Shown here: positions 33,576-44,223 of the stretch, piece by piece | Layout of the letters: each line of letters starts with the position of its first letter | Position numbering within the stretch: the stretch's first letter is position 1 | From: Muscardinus avellanarius | Lineage: Eukaryota > Chordata > Mammalia > Rodentia > Gliridae | Direction: 5' to 3' | Assembly: GCA_963383645.1 (NCBI GenBank) | Contig: OY726558.1 | Coordinates: 181,085,634 to 181,149,633, forward strand | Length of the DNA stretch: 64,000 bases | Notes under the pieces: generated by a model | Database searches by the model: none | Told to the model about the DNA's origin: nothing | What the model saw: only the letters and a program-made list of their open reading frames with translations | Translations under genes and position numbers: made by a program

Positions 33576-33622
33576 ATACATACATACATACATACATACA
33601 TACATACATACATACATACATA
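33576..33622. repeat. (ATAC)n microsatellite (SINE tail)
   Basis: About eleven repeats replacing the SINE's poly(A) tail. Confidence 0.93.
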
Positions 33623-34011
33623 AATAGAACATTGAAGAAATATGGGCTTATTTTAAAAGAGATAGCCTAAGTATAATGGCATAGAAAAGGAAATAAAAAG
33701 GTGAAACCAACAGAATTAACAATCTTTTCAAAGAAGTAATAACAGAAAATTTTCCAAACATAGAGCAGGAGGTCGATACACAGGTACAGAAAACTTATTG
33801 AACCACCTTTAAACAAAATCAGAGAAAAGGTTCACTATACCACATAATAGTCAAAATGACCAATGTAGAATCAAAAGAGAGAATCTTAAATGCAACAAAA
33901 TCAAAATACCAAGTGATATTCAGAAACAAGTCAATGAAAACCCCTCCAGAATTCCCAAACCAAGTCATAAAAGTCAGAAGGGCCTAGACTCACATATTAA
34001 AACTGAATGAA

Positions 34012-34228
34012 GCCGGGTGTGGTGGCACACACTTGTAATTCCCAGGCTTGGGAGGCAGAGACAGGAGGATCTTGCAGTTTTGAAGCCAGCCTCACTGGCT
34101 TAAGAGACCCTGTTTCCAAATAAAAATATAAAAAATAGATCTGGGAGTATAGCCCAGAGGTAGAAGGCTCTTGGGGGTTCCATCCGCAGTACCACCAAAA
34201 CAAACAAACAAACAAACAAACAAAAACT
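34012..34228 (+). mobile_element. B1-dID SINE, short subfamily, (AAAC)n tail
   Basis: 'gccgggtgtggtggcacacacttg' ... 'ctcactggcttaagagaccctgtttcc' ... 'tctgggagtatagcccagagg'. Nested in L1. Confidence 0.92.
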
Positions 34229-34695
34229 AAAAGAAAACAACTTATGGTTAAAATTTTTCTACCCAGCAAAGCTTTACTCAAATTACACAGGTAAACAAGA
34301 ATCTTCCATGATAAACAGAAGCTGAAGAAATTTATGTTTTTCAAAGCAGCACTAAAGAAAATACTCAAGGAGAATAACTTCAAAGAAGAAATAAGTAATA
34401 GACATCAGAACCAGAGAAACAAGAATTTCTATTCAGTAAACAACTAAACAAAAAAGAACAAACACTATCTCAAAAAAAGTTAAATCTCAATATGTTAGAA
34501 ATTAAAAATCAGCACTCAATAATCACACTGAACATAAATGGTCTCAACTACCAAATAAAGAAACATAAAGTGGCAAAATGAATTAAAAAGCAAAATTCAT
34601 CTATCTGGATGCTTGCAAGAAACACACCTTACAAGTAAATTTAATAACAAACATAAGGTAAAGGGCTGGATCAAGGTAATCCATGCCAATGCAAA

Positions 34696-34932
34696 TTGAA
34701 GACAAGCAGGAGTAGCAACTATATCAGACAAGTTAGACTTCAAGCCCAAGCTTATTTTTCACTGGTAAAAGGAACAATCCAACAAGAGGAAATAATGATA
34801 ATCAACATTTATGCCTCAAACAAAGATGCAGTTAATTTCATAAAACAAACTCGTTGTGATATTAAGTCACACATGAGTCCCAATAAATTAATACTGGGAG
34901 ACTTCAACACCCCTCTCACACCATTAGACTGA
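34696..34932 (+). pseudogene. L1 ORF2 endonuclease remnant
   Basis: A 78-codon open stretch containing INIYASNKDAVNFIKQ and ILGDFNTPLTPLD, matching the L1 apurinic/apyrimidinic-type endonuclease that nicks target DNA. The catalytic-region GDFN motif is visible. The frame is closed by stops on both sides, and only a small part of the roughly 240-residue domain is open. Confidence 0.85.
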
Positions 34933-35539
34933 TCTTTTAGACAAAAGGTCCATAAAAATAGCTCAGACCTAAATAATACCATCAACCAAATGGACCTATT
35001 AGATGCATATAGAATATTCCACCCAACTACAACAGAGTTCACATTTTTCTCAGCTACTCACAGAACCTTCTCAAAATAGATCACATTCTGGGCCACAAAG
35101 TGAGCACTATCAAATTAAAAAAATGTGATATACTTCCCTTTGTCTTTTTAGACTATAATGGAATGAAACTATAAATCAATGATAAGAAGACCCAGAGAAA
35201 CCATATAAACATGTAGAGATTAAACATCACACTGCTGAATTAACAAAAATGGATCATAGAAGAAATAAGTGGTGAAATCAAGAAATTTGTAGAAACAAAC
35301 AAAAATAGAAATACAACAGATCAAAACTTCTATGACTCTTTGAAGGCAGTTTTAAGAGGAACATTCATAGCACTGTGTGCTGACATAAGTACAGAAAATC
35401 ATCAAATAAATAACTTAATTACATATCTCAAGACACTTGAAAAATAGAAACAATCTAACTCCAAAGTCAGTAGAAGACAAGAAATTATAAAATTCAGAGC
35501 AGAAATCAATGAAGTAAAGAATAAAATAAACAACAACAC

Positions 35540-35722
35540 TTTTTTTTTTTTTGGTGGTACTGGGGTTCCTTCTACCTCTCGGCTACACTCCCAGACCTAT
35601 TTTATATTTTATTTGGAAACAGGGTCTCTTAAGCCAGAGAGACTGGCTTTGAACCTGCAAGATCCTCCTGTCTCTGCCTTCTAAGCATAGGAATTACAAG
35701 CCTGCATTACCATGCCTGGCTG
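35540..35722 (-). mobile_element. B1-dID SINE, short subfamily
   Basis: Poly(T) then 'ggtggtactggggttcc' with a small deletion ('ttcctggaagccc' shortened), 'ttaagccagagagactggc', ending 'ccatgcctggc'. Nested in L1 ORF2. Confidence 0.9.
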
Positions 35723-35745
35723 TATTTGACACTTTTTAACATTCT

Positions 35746-35828
35746 AATGCTATATGAAAAAGAGGAATTTATACCAGTTCAAACTAATGCTGTGTGAAAA
35801 AGAGGAATTTACACCAATTCAAGCAACT
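35746..35828. repeat. Two-copy ~42-bp tandem duplication
   Basis: 'taatgct.t.tgaaaaagaggaattta.acca.ttcaa' occurs twice in succession with a few differences. Confidence 0.85.
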
Positions 35829-36619
35829 ACCCTTGACATCACCTCCATTTATTCCATTTTGGGTACACTGAAATTAAATTTTACTAGAAAATATAAAAAT
35901 ATCTAGAAAAGATAAAATTGATAAAACCTTAACTATGTAAACCAAGAAAAATAGAAGATGAAATAAAATCAGAGATAAAAAAGGTAATATCAAAGTTGGC
36001 ACTGCAGAAATACAAAGAATCATGAGATTATTATAGCACTATTCACCAATATATTTGATAACTTAGACAAAATGGACAAATTCTAGGACACATAAACTTT
36101 TCCAATTGGAAAAAAAAGACATGAGTATTAACAAGTAGTGGGATTAAATAGGTAATGTAAAATATCCCATCTCAGCAAAGCTCAGAATAAAAAAGCTGTG
36201 TTGCTGACTTTTACCCAACAGTCAAGGAATACCAATTATTCTTTAATTACTCAAAAACACGGAAAAGGAGGAAATTCTTTCAAACACATGCTGAGTCTAG
36301 AATTACCTAAATATAACAAACCAAACAAAGACCCAATGAAAACAGAAAGCTACAAGCTGATATTCTTTATGAACCCAGATGAAAAAAAAAATTCAATAAA
36401 ATACCAAGATACTGAATCCAACTACTCATTAAACAGATTACTACTTGCCATTAGCAACTATAATTCATCTCTGGGATGTAAGGATCATTACACATACACA
36501 AATCAGTAAATGTGATGTACCACATAAACAGAATAAAAGACTTTTAAAATCATATAATTATCTCAAAAGATATAAAAATTCCATGTTAAACTCCAACATC
36601 TCTTTATGATAAAAAAATA

Positions 36620-36752
36620 AATAAAACTAAGGCTCTGCACAACTTAACAAGACCTTGTTTTCAAATAAAAAATAAACTACTGCTGGAAGTATAACTCAAA
36701 GGTAGAGTGCCCCTAATTTCAATGTCCAGTACAAAAAAAAAAAAAAAAGAAA
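36620..36752 (+). mobile_element. B1-dID SINE, 5'-truncated
   Basis: Begins 'aaggctctgcacaacttaacaagaccttg' and has the ID half 'ggtagagtgcccctaatttcaatgtccagtac' plus an A-run. Confidence 0.8.
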
Positions 36753-36759
36753 AGAAAAA

Positions 36760-37355
36760 AATACACCTCAACAAAGAAAGGCTGTATATAATGTGTTAGC
36801 CATCTTTGTTTCACTATAGCCAAGTATCCATGAAAAACAACTTAGAAGAAAAAAACTATTTAGGTTCATGATTTCTGAGTTTTTTCTTTTACCATGGTCA
36901 GTTGATGCCATAATCACAAATTAAGACCATTTTCTGCTGCCTTAAATTACAAAGTTTTGACTATATTCTGCTTTAAAAAGTAAATTTAATATACATTCTT
37001 TCCTCTTATAGAAAAGAAATGTAAAAACGGTTTGAATGTTAATTAATAGTGATAAATAGAATGCTACTTGTTAAAAAAAAATTGTTGGTTTGTGTATTAG
37101 CTTCAATCTATTCAGACACGTGAATTCTTCATAGGCATTTAAATTCTATTCTCCCCTTATAAATTCTTTCATCAATAGAAACATCTACTCTAATAATATT
37201 ATTATTCTGAAGTTTATATGTAATAAATAGTATAAATACTTTATATCTTACATTATTTTATTCCAATTTCTTTTGATGGTAATGTAGTATCACAAGTAAA
37301 GCTAGGTGTTAGAGAGTTTAGAATACATTAAACTACTATTATGTTGATGTGTGTA
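36760..37355. other. AT-rich intergenic stretch, nothing recognised
   Basis: No ORF or nameable repeat. Confidence 0.5.
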
Positions 37356-37359
37356 GGAA

Positions 37360-38100
37360 GTAGGCACTTGGAATTGAGACCAAGGACATTCTACCTCCTA
37401 GCTACACCCCCAACTCTATTTTATTTTATGAAATTTTATTTTTAAGGTTTGAAACATGGTGCGATTAAGTTGCAGTGGGCCTCACTAAGTTGCTGAGGTT
37501 GGTTATAAATATAATTCTCTTGTCTTAGCCTCTTAAGTAAAGGGATTAAAAACATATACCCCTTTCCTCCTAGTTTTTGCTAATTAGGGAAAGCATCTGA
37601 TTTTTATTTTCTGTGCTATTTTTCTGTGCATGCTGCATTGCAAGTTCTGATCCCACTCTTGATGGCCCCAGGAGTGGCCTGGCCACCCGGAGGACTCTGA
37701 TCCCGACCTTGCTGGCTCCAGCATTGGCCTTGACACATGGGAGGCCCCAATCCTGGCCTCGCTGGCCCCTGCACTGGCCTAACCCCTCGGCTGGCTCGAG
37801 TTGTAGAAAGGGCCCTATAGAGAAGCAATTAAGGTAACCAATCAGAGGGTATGGAATGGGGGAGGATGGAACCTAGTAAAAACTCAGGAGGTATGTAAAC
37901 AAATGTATCAAAGATAATCACCAATCAAGCATGGGATCGAGGTAGGGGGAAGGAATGGGATGGAGATTGGATGAGGGCTAATTGGATGATGTGTGCTTGT
38001 ATATCTTCTCAAGTCTCGTATTCCAATGTAATATATGATTACAATGCACCAATAAAAATATTTTAAAAAACCCAAAAACATACACCCCCATACCTGACTC
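37360..38100 (-). mobile_element. B1-dID SINE split by composite copy 4
   Basis: The left piece 37360-37562 and the right piece 38074-38100 ('catacacccccatacctgac') join into one antisense SINE. The split point is the target of composite copy 4. Confidence 0.8.
37563..38073 (+). mobile_element. Composite VNTR retroelement, copy 4 (twin-primed)
   Basis: 37563-37796 is antisense (start of the L1-type 3' UTR plus about four VNTR units) and 37803-38073 is sense (rest of the 3' UTR and tail). About 20 bp is lost at the switch. Flanks AAAAACATATACCCC (37548-37562) and AAAAACATACACCCC (38074-38088) are a 15-bp target duplication with one mismatch. This is a 5'-inverted, truncated insertion typical of L1 machinery. 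Confidence 0.85.
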
Positions 38101-38152
38101 TAATTTGCTTTAAATAATTATAATTTTTGTGCAGATTAAGATTTGCTTGCTT

Positions 38153-38358
38153 AGGCTGGGTGTGGTGGTACAAGCTTGTAATCCCCATGCTTGGGAGGCA
38201 GAGACAGGAGGATTGTGAAGGTACAAAGCCAGCCTCGCTGGCTTAAGAGACCCTGTTTCCAAATAAAATAGAAAATAGGTTTGGGAGTGTAGCTTGGAGG
38301 TAGAAGGGTTTCCAGGAACCCCACTACCACCAAAAAAAAAAAAAAAAAAAAAAAAAGT
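38153..38358 (+). mobile_element. B1-dID SINE, short subfamily, with TSD
   Basis: 'ggctgggtgtggtggtacaagcttg' ... 'ggtagaagggtttccaggaacccc' ... A-run of about 23. The flanks 'tttgcttgctta' and 'tttgcttactta' form the target duplication. Confidence 0.93.
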
Positions 38359-38364
38359 TTTGCT

Positions 38365-38800
38365 TACTTATGTTTTTTTTTTAATTTTTATTGGTGCAAT
38401 GTAGTCATGTATCTTAATAGGATACAAGATGGTAAAGACCTAAGATGCATAAATCAATTATTTAGCCCTTTTCTAATTCCCAACCCATTCCTTCCCTCCT
38501 TGTTTCTTCTCATGTTTGTCTTACTGATTGACTTTGAGATGGTTATGAATGTACATCATGTACATTAGAGAATTTCTCTCTTCCTCCCTCCCATTCCCCT
38601 CAGTTAGGTTGCCTTATTTGTTCATCTATGGTTTCTCCTTCTTCATCTAGGGTTCCTACTATGACCCATTTTTTCCACTAGCTTTTGCATATTAGGGAGA
38701 TTTTCTATTTTACTTTTTGTGACTGACTAATCTCACTTAACATAATGTTCTCCAGTTCCATTAACTTCCCCACAAATGACATAATTTTGTTCTTTATGTT
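38365..38800 (-). mobile_element. L1 3' end (antisense)
   Basis: 'tttttattggtgcaatgtagtcatg', 'gagaatttctctcttcctccctcccattcccc', 'aatctcacttaacataatgttctccag'. 3' UTR and the end of ORF2. Confidence 0.82.
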
Positions 38801-39315
38801 TCTTTTCTTTTCAACTTCACTTGAAATAAACTGAGATTCCTATAGTCGACGGCTTTGAGTTAAAATGTACCTTTATATGTAAAAAAAAAAAAATTTATTT
38901 TTCTCTAATTCACTACTTAGGTACAAATACTGGTTTTAAGTCACAATTCCATATCTCTCAAAATAATTCTTATTTTAATTTTGTTGTTTAGTACTAATTT
39001 AAATATCAAATCAATTTTACTATATTTTAAAAATATTCCTAAGTAATCTATGTTCTCCTCATCTGAAACATAAAATTTGATGTAGTATTCAGAATGACAA
39101 GAGATAAAAATAAAACCTTGAAATACCAGTGCATATAAACAAGTAAAGTAATTTCAACTTGTGTATCCAGTTAACATATATGTTGTTTTATGTTTTGAAT
39201 GTATATTTTAAATACCTGCAGTTCATTAGCATGTAAAACAGAAAATTTGCCAGCCTTGTTAAATTTTCAGTCTAATTAGGAGAGAAAATAATACATAGAA
39301 TTATTGTACCAAAGT
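38801..39315. other. AT-rich intergenic stretch, nothing recognised
   Basis: No gene or clear repeat. Confidence 0.5.
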
Positions 39316-39324
39316 TTCATATAG

Positions 39325-39500
39325 CTGGGCATGGGGACACACCACTGTTATCCCAGTACTTGGAAAGCTGAGATAGAAAGATGGCAGGTTTGAAGTTAAC
39401 CTCAGCAATATAGTAAAATCATGTTTCAAAAATAAAAAATACAAAAAGTACTGCGTATATAGTTTAGAGATTGCATGGTTCTCTGTTCAATACCCAGTGT
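39325..39500 (+). mobile_element. B1-dID SINE, old
   Basis: 'gctgggcatggggacacac', 'aacctcagcaatatagtaaaatcatgtttcaaa', then a worn ID half 'gttcaatacccagtg'. Confidence 0.8.
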
Positions 39501-39542
39501 GAATGAATGAATGAATGAATGAATGAATGAATGAATGAATAA
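39500..39542. repeat. (GAAT)n microsatellite (SINE tail)
   Basis: About ten GAAT repeats following the SINE. Confidence 0.93.
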
Positions 39543-39781
39543 ATTGTATGTATGTGATATGTTACAGTGATATATTCTAAAGAAGTGGGATGTGGGGGAT
39601 GGAATTTCTGCTTGAGTAAAAAAAGAGGTGAAGATAATATTTTTAGTAGGGTCCTCTCTAGTGAAGGTGACATTAGAGAAAATAAAAGGCTCATGGTAAA
39701 ACGTTTTGTTCCAATAAACAGCCAGTATAAAACCTCTATGGTGAGAGTCTAACTATCATGCTCAAAAAGTAAAATAACAGC

Positions 39782-39844
39782 ATGGGTATGTACATCAGTG
39801 GTAGAGTACTTGCCTAGAATGTATGAGGCACTGAATTTGGTCTC

Positions 39845-39850
<6 letters not shown>
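39782..39850 (+). mobile_element. Stand-alone ID element
   Basis: A single tRNA-Ala/BC1-type ID unit: 'atgggtatgtacatcagtgg', 'tagagtacttgcctagaatg', 'gaggcactgaatttggtctcc'. It keeps recognisable pol III A-box ('atcagtggtagag') and B-box ('gaatttggtctcc') regions, both degraded, and has no B1 half. Confidence 0.75.

Positions 39851-39898
<48 letters not shown>
39848..39898. repeat. (GA)n microsatellite and purine tract
   Basis: About 25 GA dinucleotides, then an A/G-only stretch to about 39980. It replaces the ID element's tail and is a candidate triplex-forming tract. Confidence 0.92.
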
Positions 39899-39899
<1 letters not shown>

Positions 39900-40135
39900 G
39901 TGAAAGAGAAAGAAAGAGAAAGAAAAAGAATGAGGAGGAAAGGAGAGAGGAGAGAGAGAATGATGAAAGAAAAGGGAAAGCGTAAAATATAAAATTCTAG
40001 TGTATGATTAATAAGTAAATAAGAGAGTACAGAACAATGGGATGAGTGAGAGGAATGACTGACCTATTCACTTGATAAAAATTAAAATCATAGAGTTTTG
40101 AAGTCAACAATTATTGTTTGGCTTGCTTGAGAAAA

Positions 40136-40270
40136 ATGTGTATATGTATATATGTGTGTGTGTGTATATGTGTATATCCATATATGTAAATTATATATAT
40201 TGCATGAATGTATGGTATGTCTTCATGTATACAAACATACTCATATATATCATATATATGTACATATACA
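40136..40270. repeat. TA/TG-rich low-complexity tract
   Basis: Irregular TATG/TGTG/TATA alternation. Confidence 0.75.
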
Positions 40271-40465
40271 TAATCTAGTTCAATATTATGAATAAAAATA
40301 AGGATGGAAAATTGTAATTGAAAAACTATATAGAAGTTTATTTGATCAATTCATTTATGAGAAGATGGTGGCTGGAATAAGGGTATGGAGATGAAGAAAT
40401 TTGAAGCACTTGAATTAGGTCTATGTGCAAGGTAGGCTGGAGCTTCTTGTGTGTGTGTGTGGTAC

Positions 40466-40660
40466 TGGAGATGAAACCTAGGGATATTATACCTTCAAGC
40501 TACACCCCCAGTCTATTTTTTATTCTTTATTTTGAAACAGGGTTTCACCAAGTTGCAAAGGGCCTCACTAAGTAACTGAGGCTGCCTGCCAGCTGAGATC
40601 CTTCCATATCAGCCTTGCAAATACTGAGATTATAGGTGTGCACCACCACACCTGGCTTTT
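40466..40660 (-). mobile_element. B1-dID SINE, long subfamily, old
   Basis: 'ggtactggagatgaaaccta', 'ttgaaacagggtttcaccaagttgcaaagggcctcactaag', 'gtgtgcaccaccacacctggc', preceded by (GT)n. Confidence 0.88.
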
Positions 40661-40745
40661 AGGCTTGAGTTTCTCTATCTTAAGCCTGTAGATTGAATAA
40701 AATGTGCAAACTCAAACAAAATGTAAAAATTATTCCAAATATTTT

Positions 40746-40783
<38 letters not shown>
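40746..40783. repeat. (GT)n microsatellite
   Basis: About 18 GT repeats. Confidence 0.95.
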
Positions 40784-40789
40784 GTTTCA

Positions 40790-41312
40790 GCAACTGAAGG
40801 AATAGAACAAATTAACTGAGACAAGGAAACAGTTGAAGACTTTAGAGAGAAATGTCAAGATTTCAGTTTTGGACATTTAGGTTTTAATGTATGGTAGATG
40901 TCAAAATGGTGCATTAAAATAATTAGACATGTGAGTCTGAAATTGATAGAATAATTCCAGTTAGAGATAAAAATCTGAATGTCAGAATAATGTAAATGTA
41001 AATTATAATCATTAGGTCAAATGAGATCACAAATAAAAAGCATGTGGTGAGGCTGAATCTAGGTCAGTTGATAATTAGAAAATCAGGATGTAAGAGAGAG
41101 TTCATCAAAGGAGACAGAAAAGAAACAAGTAAAGTAGAAGAATAAAGGAGTTGGCTGAGGGAAACAAGGAGGAAATTATGAGTGCATCTATAGAGGAGTG
41201 CCTGATTCCATGAACTGTGGCTCATAGTCAAGTAAATTAAGGACTGAAAAGATCAGCTTCTGTAGTTATTTTTGGGAAGGCCATCCATGACACTGGGCTT
41301 AGAAGAAAATTA
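40790..41312. other. Unique A/G-rich intergenic stretch
   Basis: No gene, no recognised repeat. It flanks the insertion site of composite copy 2. Confidence 0.5.
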
Positions 41313-41621
41313 AAAAGATCATATTGGAGGGGAGCAGCCCTACCTGCTCCCAGGAAGGCCCAGTGCTGGGCTGAGGGCAGGCGGCCCTACCCGCTCCCGG
41401 GAAGGGGCCATGATGTGCTTAGAACAGCAGATCCTGCTCTGCACTGTGAGGCTGTGGGACTCCGCTCTTAAAGGGGAGAAAAAATTCATTGCTACCGAGT
41501 GCCTGATCTCACAACCTTTTTAAACTACACATACTGTCTTCTCTTATTCAAAACAAAACAAAACAAAAAGAAAAGAAAAGAAAAAAGTAAAAAAGAAAAA
41601 AAGATAAAGAAAAAAAAATAT

Positions 41622-42137
41622 TGGAGAGGGGTCAAGATAGCCGTGGCATCAGCCAGGATTCTGGAGATGCAGACAAAACTTACCTGGAACTTTTGGAAAA
41701 ATTTCTCATGAATGGGGAACTGCATCTTTCCTACATGTGTAAGAATCCTGGACATCTTCTGAAAGGAGGGAGCTCAGCTGAGACCTAGGAGGAAGGCGGT
41801 GTTGGCAGTGGCAGCTGCGGTAGTGGTGGAGGCTTGTATTTGAGAGAGGCAGAGATCTGATCCAACCCACCCTGATCTTCTGAAGAAATTGCCCTAAAAG
41901 TGGAATGCTACCATTGCGCATGCTCAGGAATACTGGACAACATGCAGTGTAGGAAAGGAGTTTGTGAAAGAATTGAGATGGTGGAGGCAGTGGCAATGCA
42001 GCAGCCAGTACTTAGGAGAAGCAGAGATCTGATGCAACACATCTGGATCTTTTGAAGAAATAATGCCAGAGGCAGAATGCTACCAACACACATGCTTGGG
42101 AACTTGGGAAAACATGCTCTGTGAAGAGGGTGCTCAG
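41622..42137 (+). repeat. Composite copy 2: ~171-bp monomer array
   Basis: The landmark GCAGAGATCTGAT recurs at 41849 and 42020 (period 171). The first unit has CAAGATAGCC, a mutated YY1-like core. Confidence 0.75.
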
Positions 42138-42890
42138 ATTGAAGTCTGCCAAGAGGTGAGGCCAGTGCTGGGGACAGCGAGGCTGGGATCGGAACCTGCT
42201 GTGAGGCAAGGCCAGTGCAGGGGCCTCCAAGGCCAGGACCCGAGCCTGCCTAGGGGTTAGGCTGGTGCCAGGGCCAGCGAGGTTGGGATTGGGGCCTACC
42301 ATGAGGCAAGGCAGGAGCTGGGGCCTCTGAGGCCAGAATCGGAGCTTGCTCAGGGGTGAGGCCAGTGCCAGGGCCAGCCTGGTTAGAATCCAGGCCTGCC
42401 ATGAGGCAAGGTTGTTTCTGGGGCCTTGGAGGCTGGGAACAGAGCCTGCCAAGGGGTGAAGCCATTGCTGGGGCCACTGAGGCTGGGGTTGGAGCCTGCA
42501 ATGAAGCAAGGCCGGTGCTGGGGCTTCCTAGGCTAGGATCAGAGCCTGCTGAGGGGTTAGGCCTGTGCCGGGACCAGTGAGGCGGGGATCAGACCCTGCC
42601 GTGAGGCTAGGCTGATACTGGGGCCTCTGAGATCAGAGCCTGCCGAGGGGTTAGGCCAGTGTCAGGGCCAGTGAGGCTGGGATCGGAGCCTGCCATGAGG
42701 CAAGGCTGGTGCTGGGGCCTTCGAGGCCGGGATCTGAGCCTGTTGAGGGGTTAGGCCAGTGCCGGGGCCAGCGAGGCCGGGATTGGGTCTTGCCATGAGG
42801 CATGGCCGGTGCTGGAGCCAGAGAGGCTGGGATCAGAGTTCCCTGGGTGGCCAGGCCAGTGCCGGGACCATCAAGAGTGTGATCGGAACT
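42138..42890 (+). repeat. Composite copy 2: GC-rich VNTR, alternating unit types
   Basis: About 15 units of about 50 bp in near-regular alternation: type one contains 'gccatgaggcaaggc...ctggggcctc', type two 'gccgaggggttaggc...ccggggccagc'. Confidence 0.82.
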
Positions 42891-43249
42891 TGAAATGCGG
42901 CATACACAGAGAAATATTACAGAAAATAAAAAACTAGATGTTTTCTCTAATATGCAAAAACTAGGAAGAAATAGGTAATAGGAGGAGATCTAGTTAAAGA
43001 AAGGGCCCTATAAAAAGCAATTAAGGTGACCAATCAGAGGGAATGGGATGGGGGAGGATGGAATCTCTTTAAAATTCATGATGTATGTAAACAAATGTAT
43101 CAAAGTTAATCATCAATCAAGCATGGGATCGAGGAAGGAGGAGGGAATGGGATGGGATTGGATAAAGGCTAATTGGATGATGTATGCTTGTATATCCTCA
43201 CAAGTCTTATATTACATTGTGATGTATGACTACAATGCACCAATAAAAA

Positions 43250-43294
43250 TATATATATATATTAAAAGTTCATATTGGGAGAAAATATTTTAAA

Positions 43295-43330
<36 letters not shown>
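43250..43330. repeat. (TA)n around the composite tail
   Basis: TA runs at 43250-43262 (element tail) and 43299-43326 (flank). Confidence 0.85.
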
Positions 43331-43423
43331 TATATTCATACATATAAATATATATGATGTGTAAATGCACATTTATATACCGTTTAGAATTATATATGTA
43401 TATATACATTTATATACTCACTA

Positions 43424-43463
<40 letters not shown>

Positions 43464-44220
43464 GGGATATATGTGTTCATATATATGTATATATTCATAT
43501 ATATAAATATATACACACTAGTGGGTATATACTGGCATTCCTTACTCAATCCCCAAAAATCTCCTAAGCATATTCTAAAATTAAATATTACTCTTATATT
43601 AAGGTTCATATATGTCAGAAGTTAAGAAAGAAAATTATTGTCAAACAATCATAGAACATAATGGATTATTTTAAAAAGTTGTGACATATTTCACATATAT
43701 TCATTTGTATGACATTCTAATTGTCTTTTTGCAATTTGGTAATTTGTGAATAGATACTCTCCTGCTAAATGTCAAATCTCTAAGGTGGCTTCCAAGATAG
43801 TTTTAAGTTCTCTTATGTTTTAAGTAAAAGTTAAGGAAGAAGAACCTGATAATGCATACCCTGTAACTGGTTCATAAAAGTAAAGTGTTTTTTTAATTAA
43901 TGATAAAGGCTTATTTTTGTTTTATTGAATCATAATTATATGTATTGTTTTCAAGATCTAAGAATATGATTGTAAGCTTTGCTACAAATGTATGCACTTC
44001 TTTTGTAGTGATAATATTGTGACATATGACATTTACATGATCTTAAAAACATTTCTCATGCTTCTGTGCATGGCATCCTCACTTGGGTACTCTATAACTA
44101 CAGTTTTACATTTTTAATTATTTAACAATGTCTTGTAATCAGAATTATGCAGTATGTAATGCTTACTTAGTCAACATAATATTTTTGGGATTCATCTCCT
44201 ACTCTCCCACAGAAACTGCC
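43331..44220. other. AT-rich intergenic stretch with TA microsatellites
   Basis: Irregular TA/CATA repeats to about 43515, then unremarkable AT-rich DNA. Confidence 0.5.
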
Positions 44221-44223
44221 AGA

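Larger units (their letters stand above)
31504..36610 (+). mobile_element. Near-full-length degraded L1
   Basis: This copy appears to contain a 5' UTR (31504-32950), an ORF1-like region (about 33000-34400) and the N-terminal half of ORF2 (about 34500-36610), ending before the RT catalytic motif. In ORF1, translation near 33740-33890 gives pieces resembling L1 ORF1p ('ENFPNIEQE', 'NVESKERIL'). In ORF2, the endonuclease piece INIYASNKDAVNFIKQ and then GDFNTPL (34800-34920) is diagnostic. Multiple stops and frameshifts make it inactive. Three SINEs are nested (33372, 34012 and 35540). Confidence 0.85.
41328..43263 (+). mobile_element. Composite VNTR retroelement, copy 2 (complete)
   Basis: An apparently uninterrupted 1.9-kb copy: GC-rich 5' repeats (41328-41422), linker (41423-41535), A-rich tract (41545-41620), about three 171-bp monomers (41622-42130), VNTR (42138-42890), L1-type 3' UTR (42891-43250) and an A/T tail. 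The flanks AAAAGATCATATTGG (41313-41327) and AAAAGTTCATATTGG (43264-43278) form a 15-bp target duplication with one mismatch. No coding capacity. The linker keeps the intact CACATACTGTCTTCTC site where copy 1 carries the LTR element. Confidence 0.87.

Noticed and set aside
34696..34932. Functional endonuclease gene
   Set aside because: It is a 78-codon open patch of L1 ORF2; stops occur on both sides, and nested SINEs and frameshifts destroy the rest.
39782..39850. tRNA gene
   Set aside because: tRNA-like A and B boxes come from the ID SINE; the sequence cannot fold into a full cloverleaf by eye and has a repeat tail.
42012..42509. 165-codon minus-strand ORF in the VNTR
   Set aside because: Gives repeated 'LASPLGRL/ALPHGRP'-type strings from a ~50-bp repeat; similar strings occur in several frames and in all copies, so no gene is needed.
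42138..42890. CRISPR-like array of regularly spaced repeats
   Set aside because: There are no unique spacers between identical repeats; units are contiguous, diverged tandem copies in a mammalian genome.
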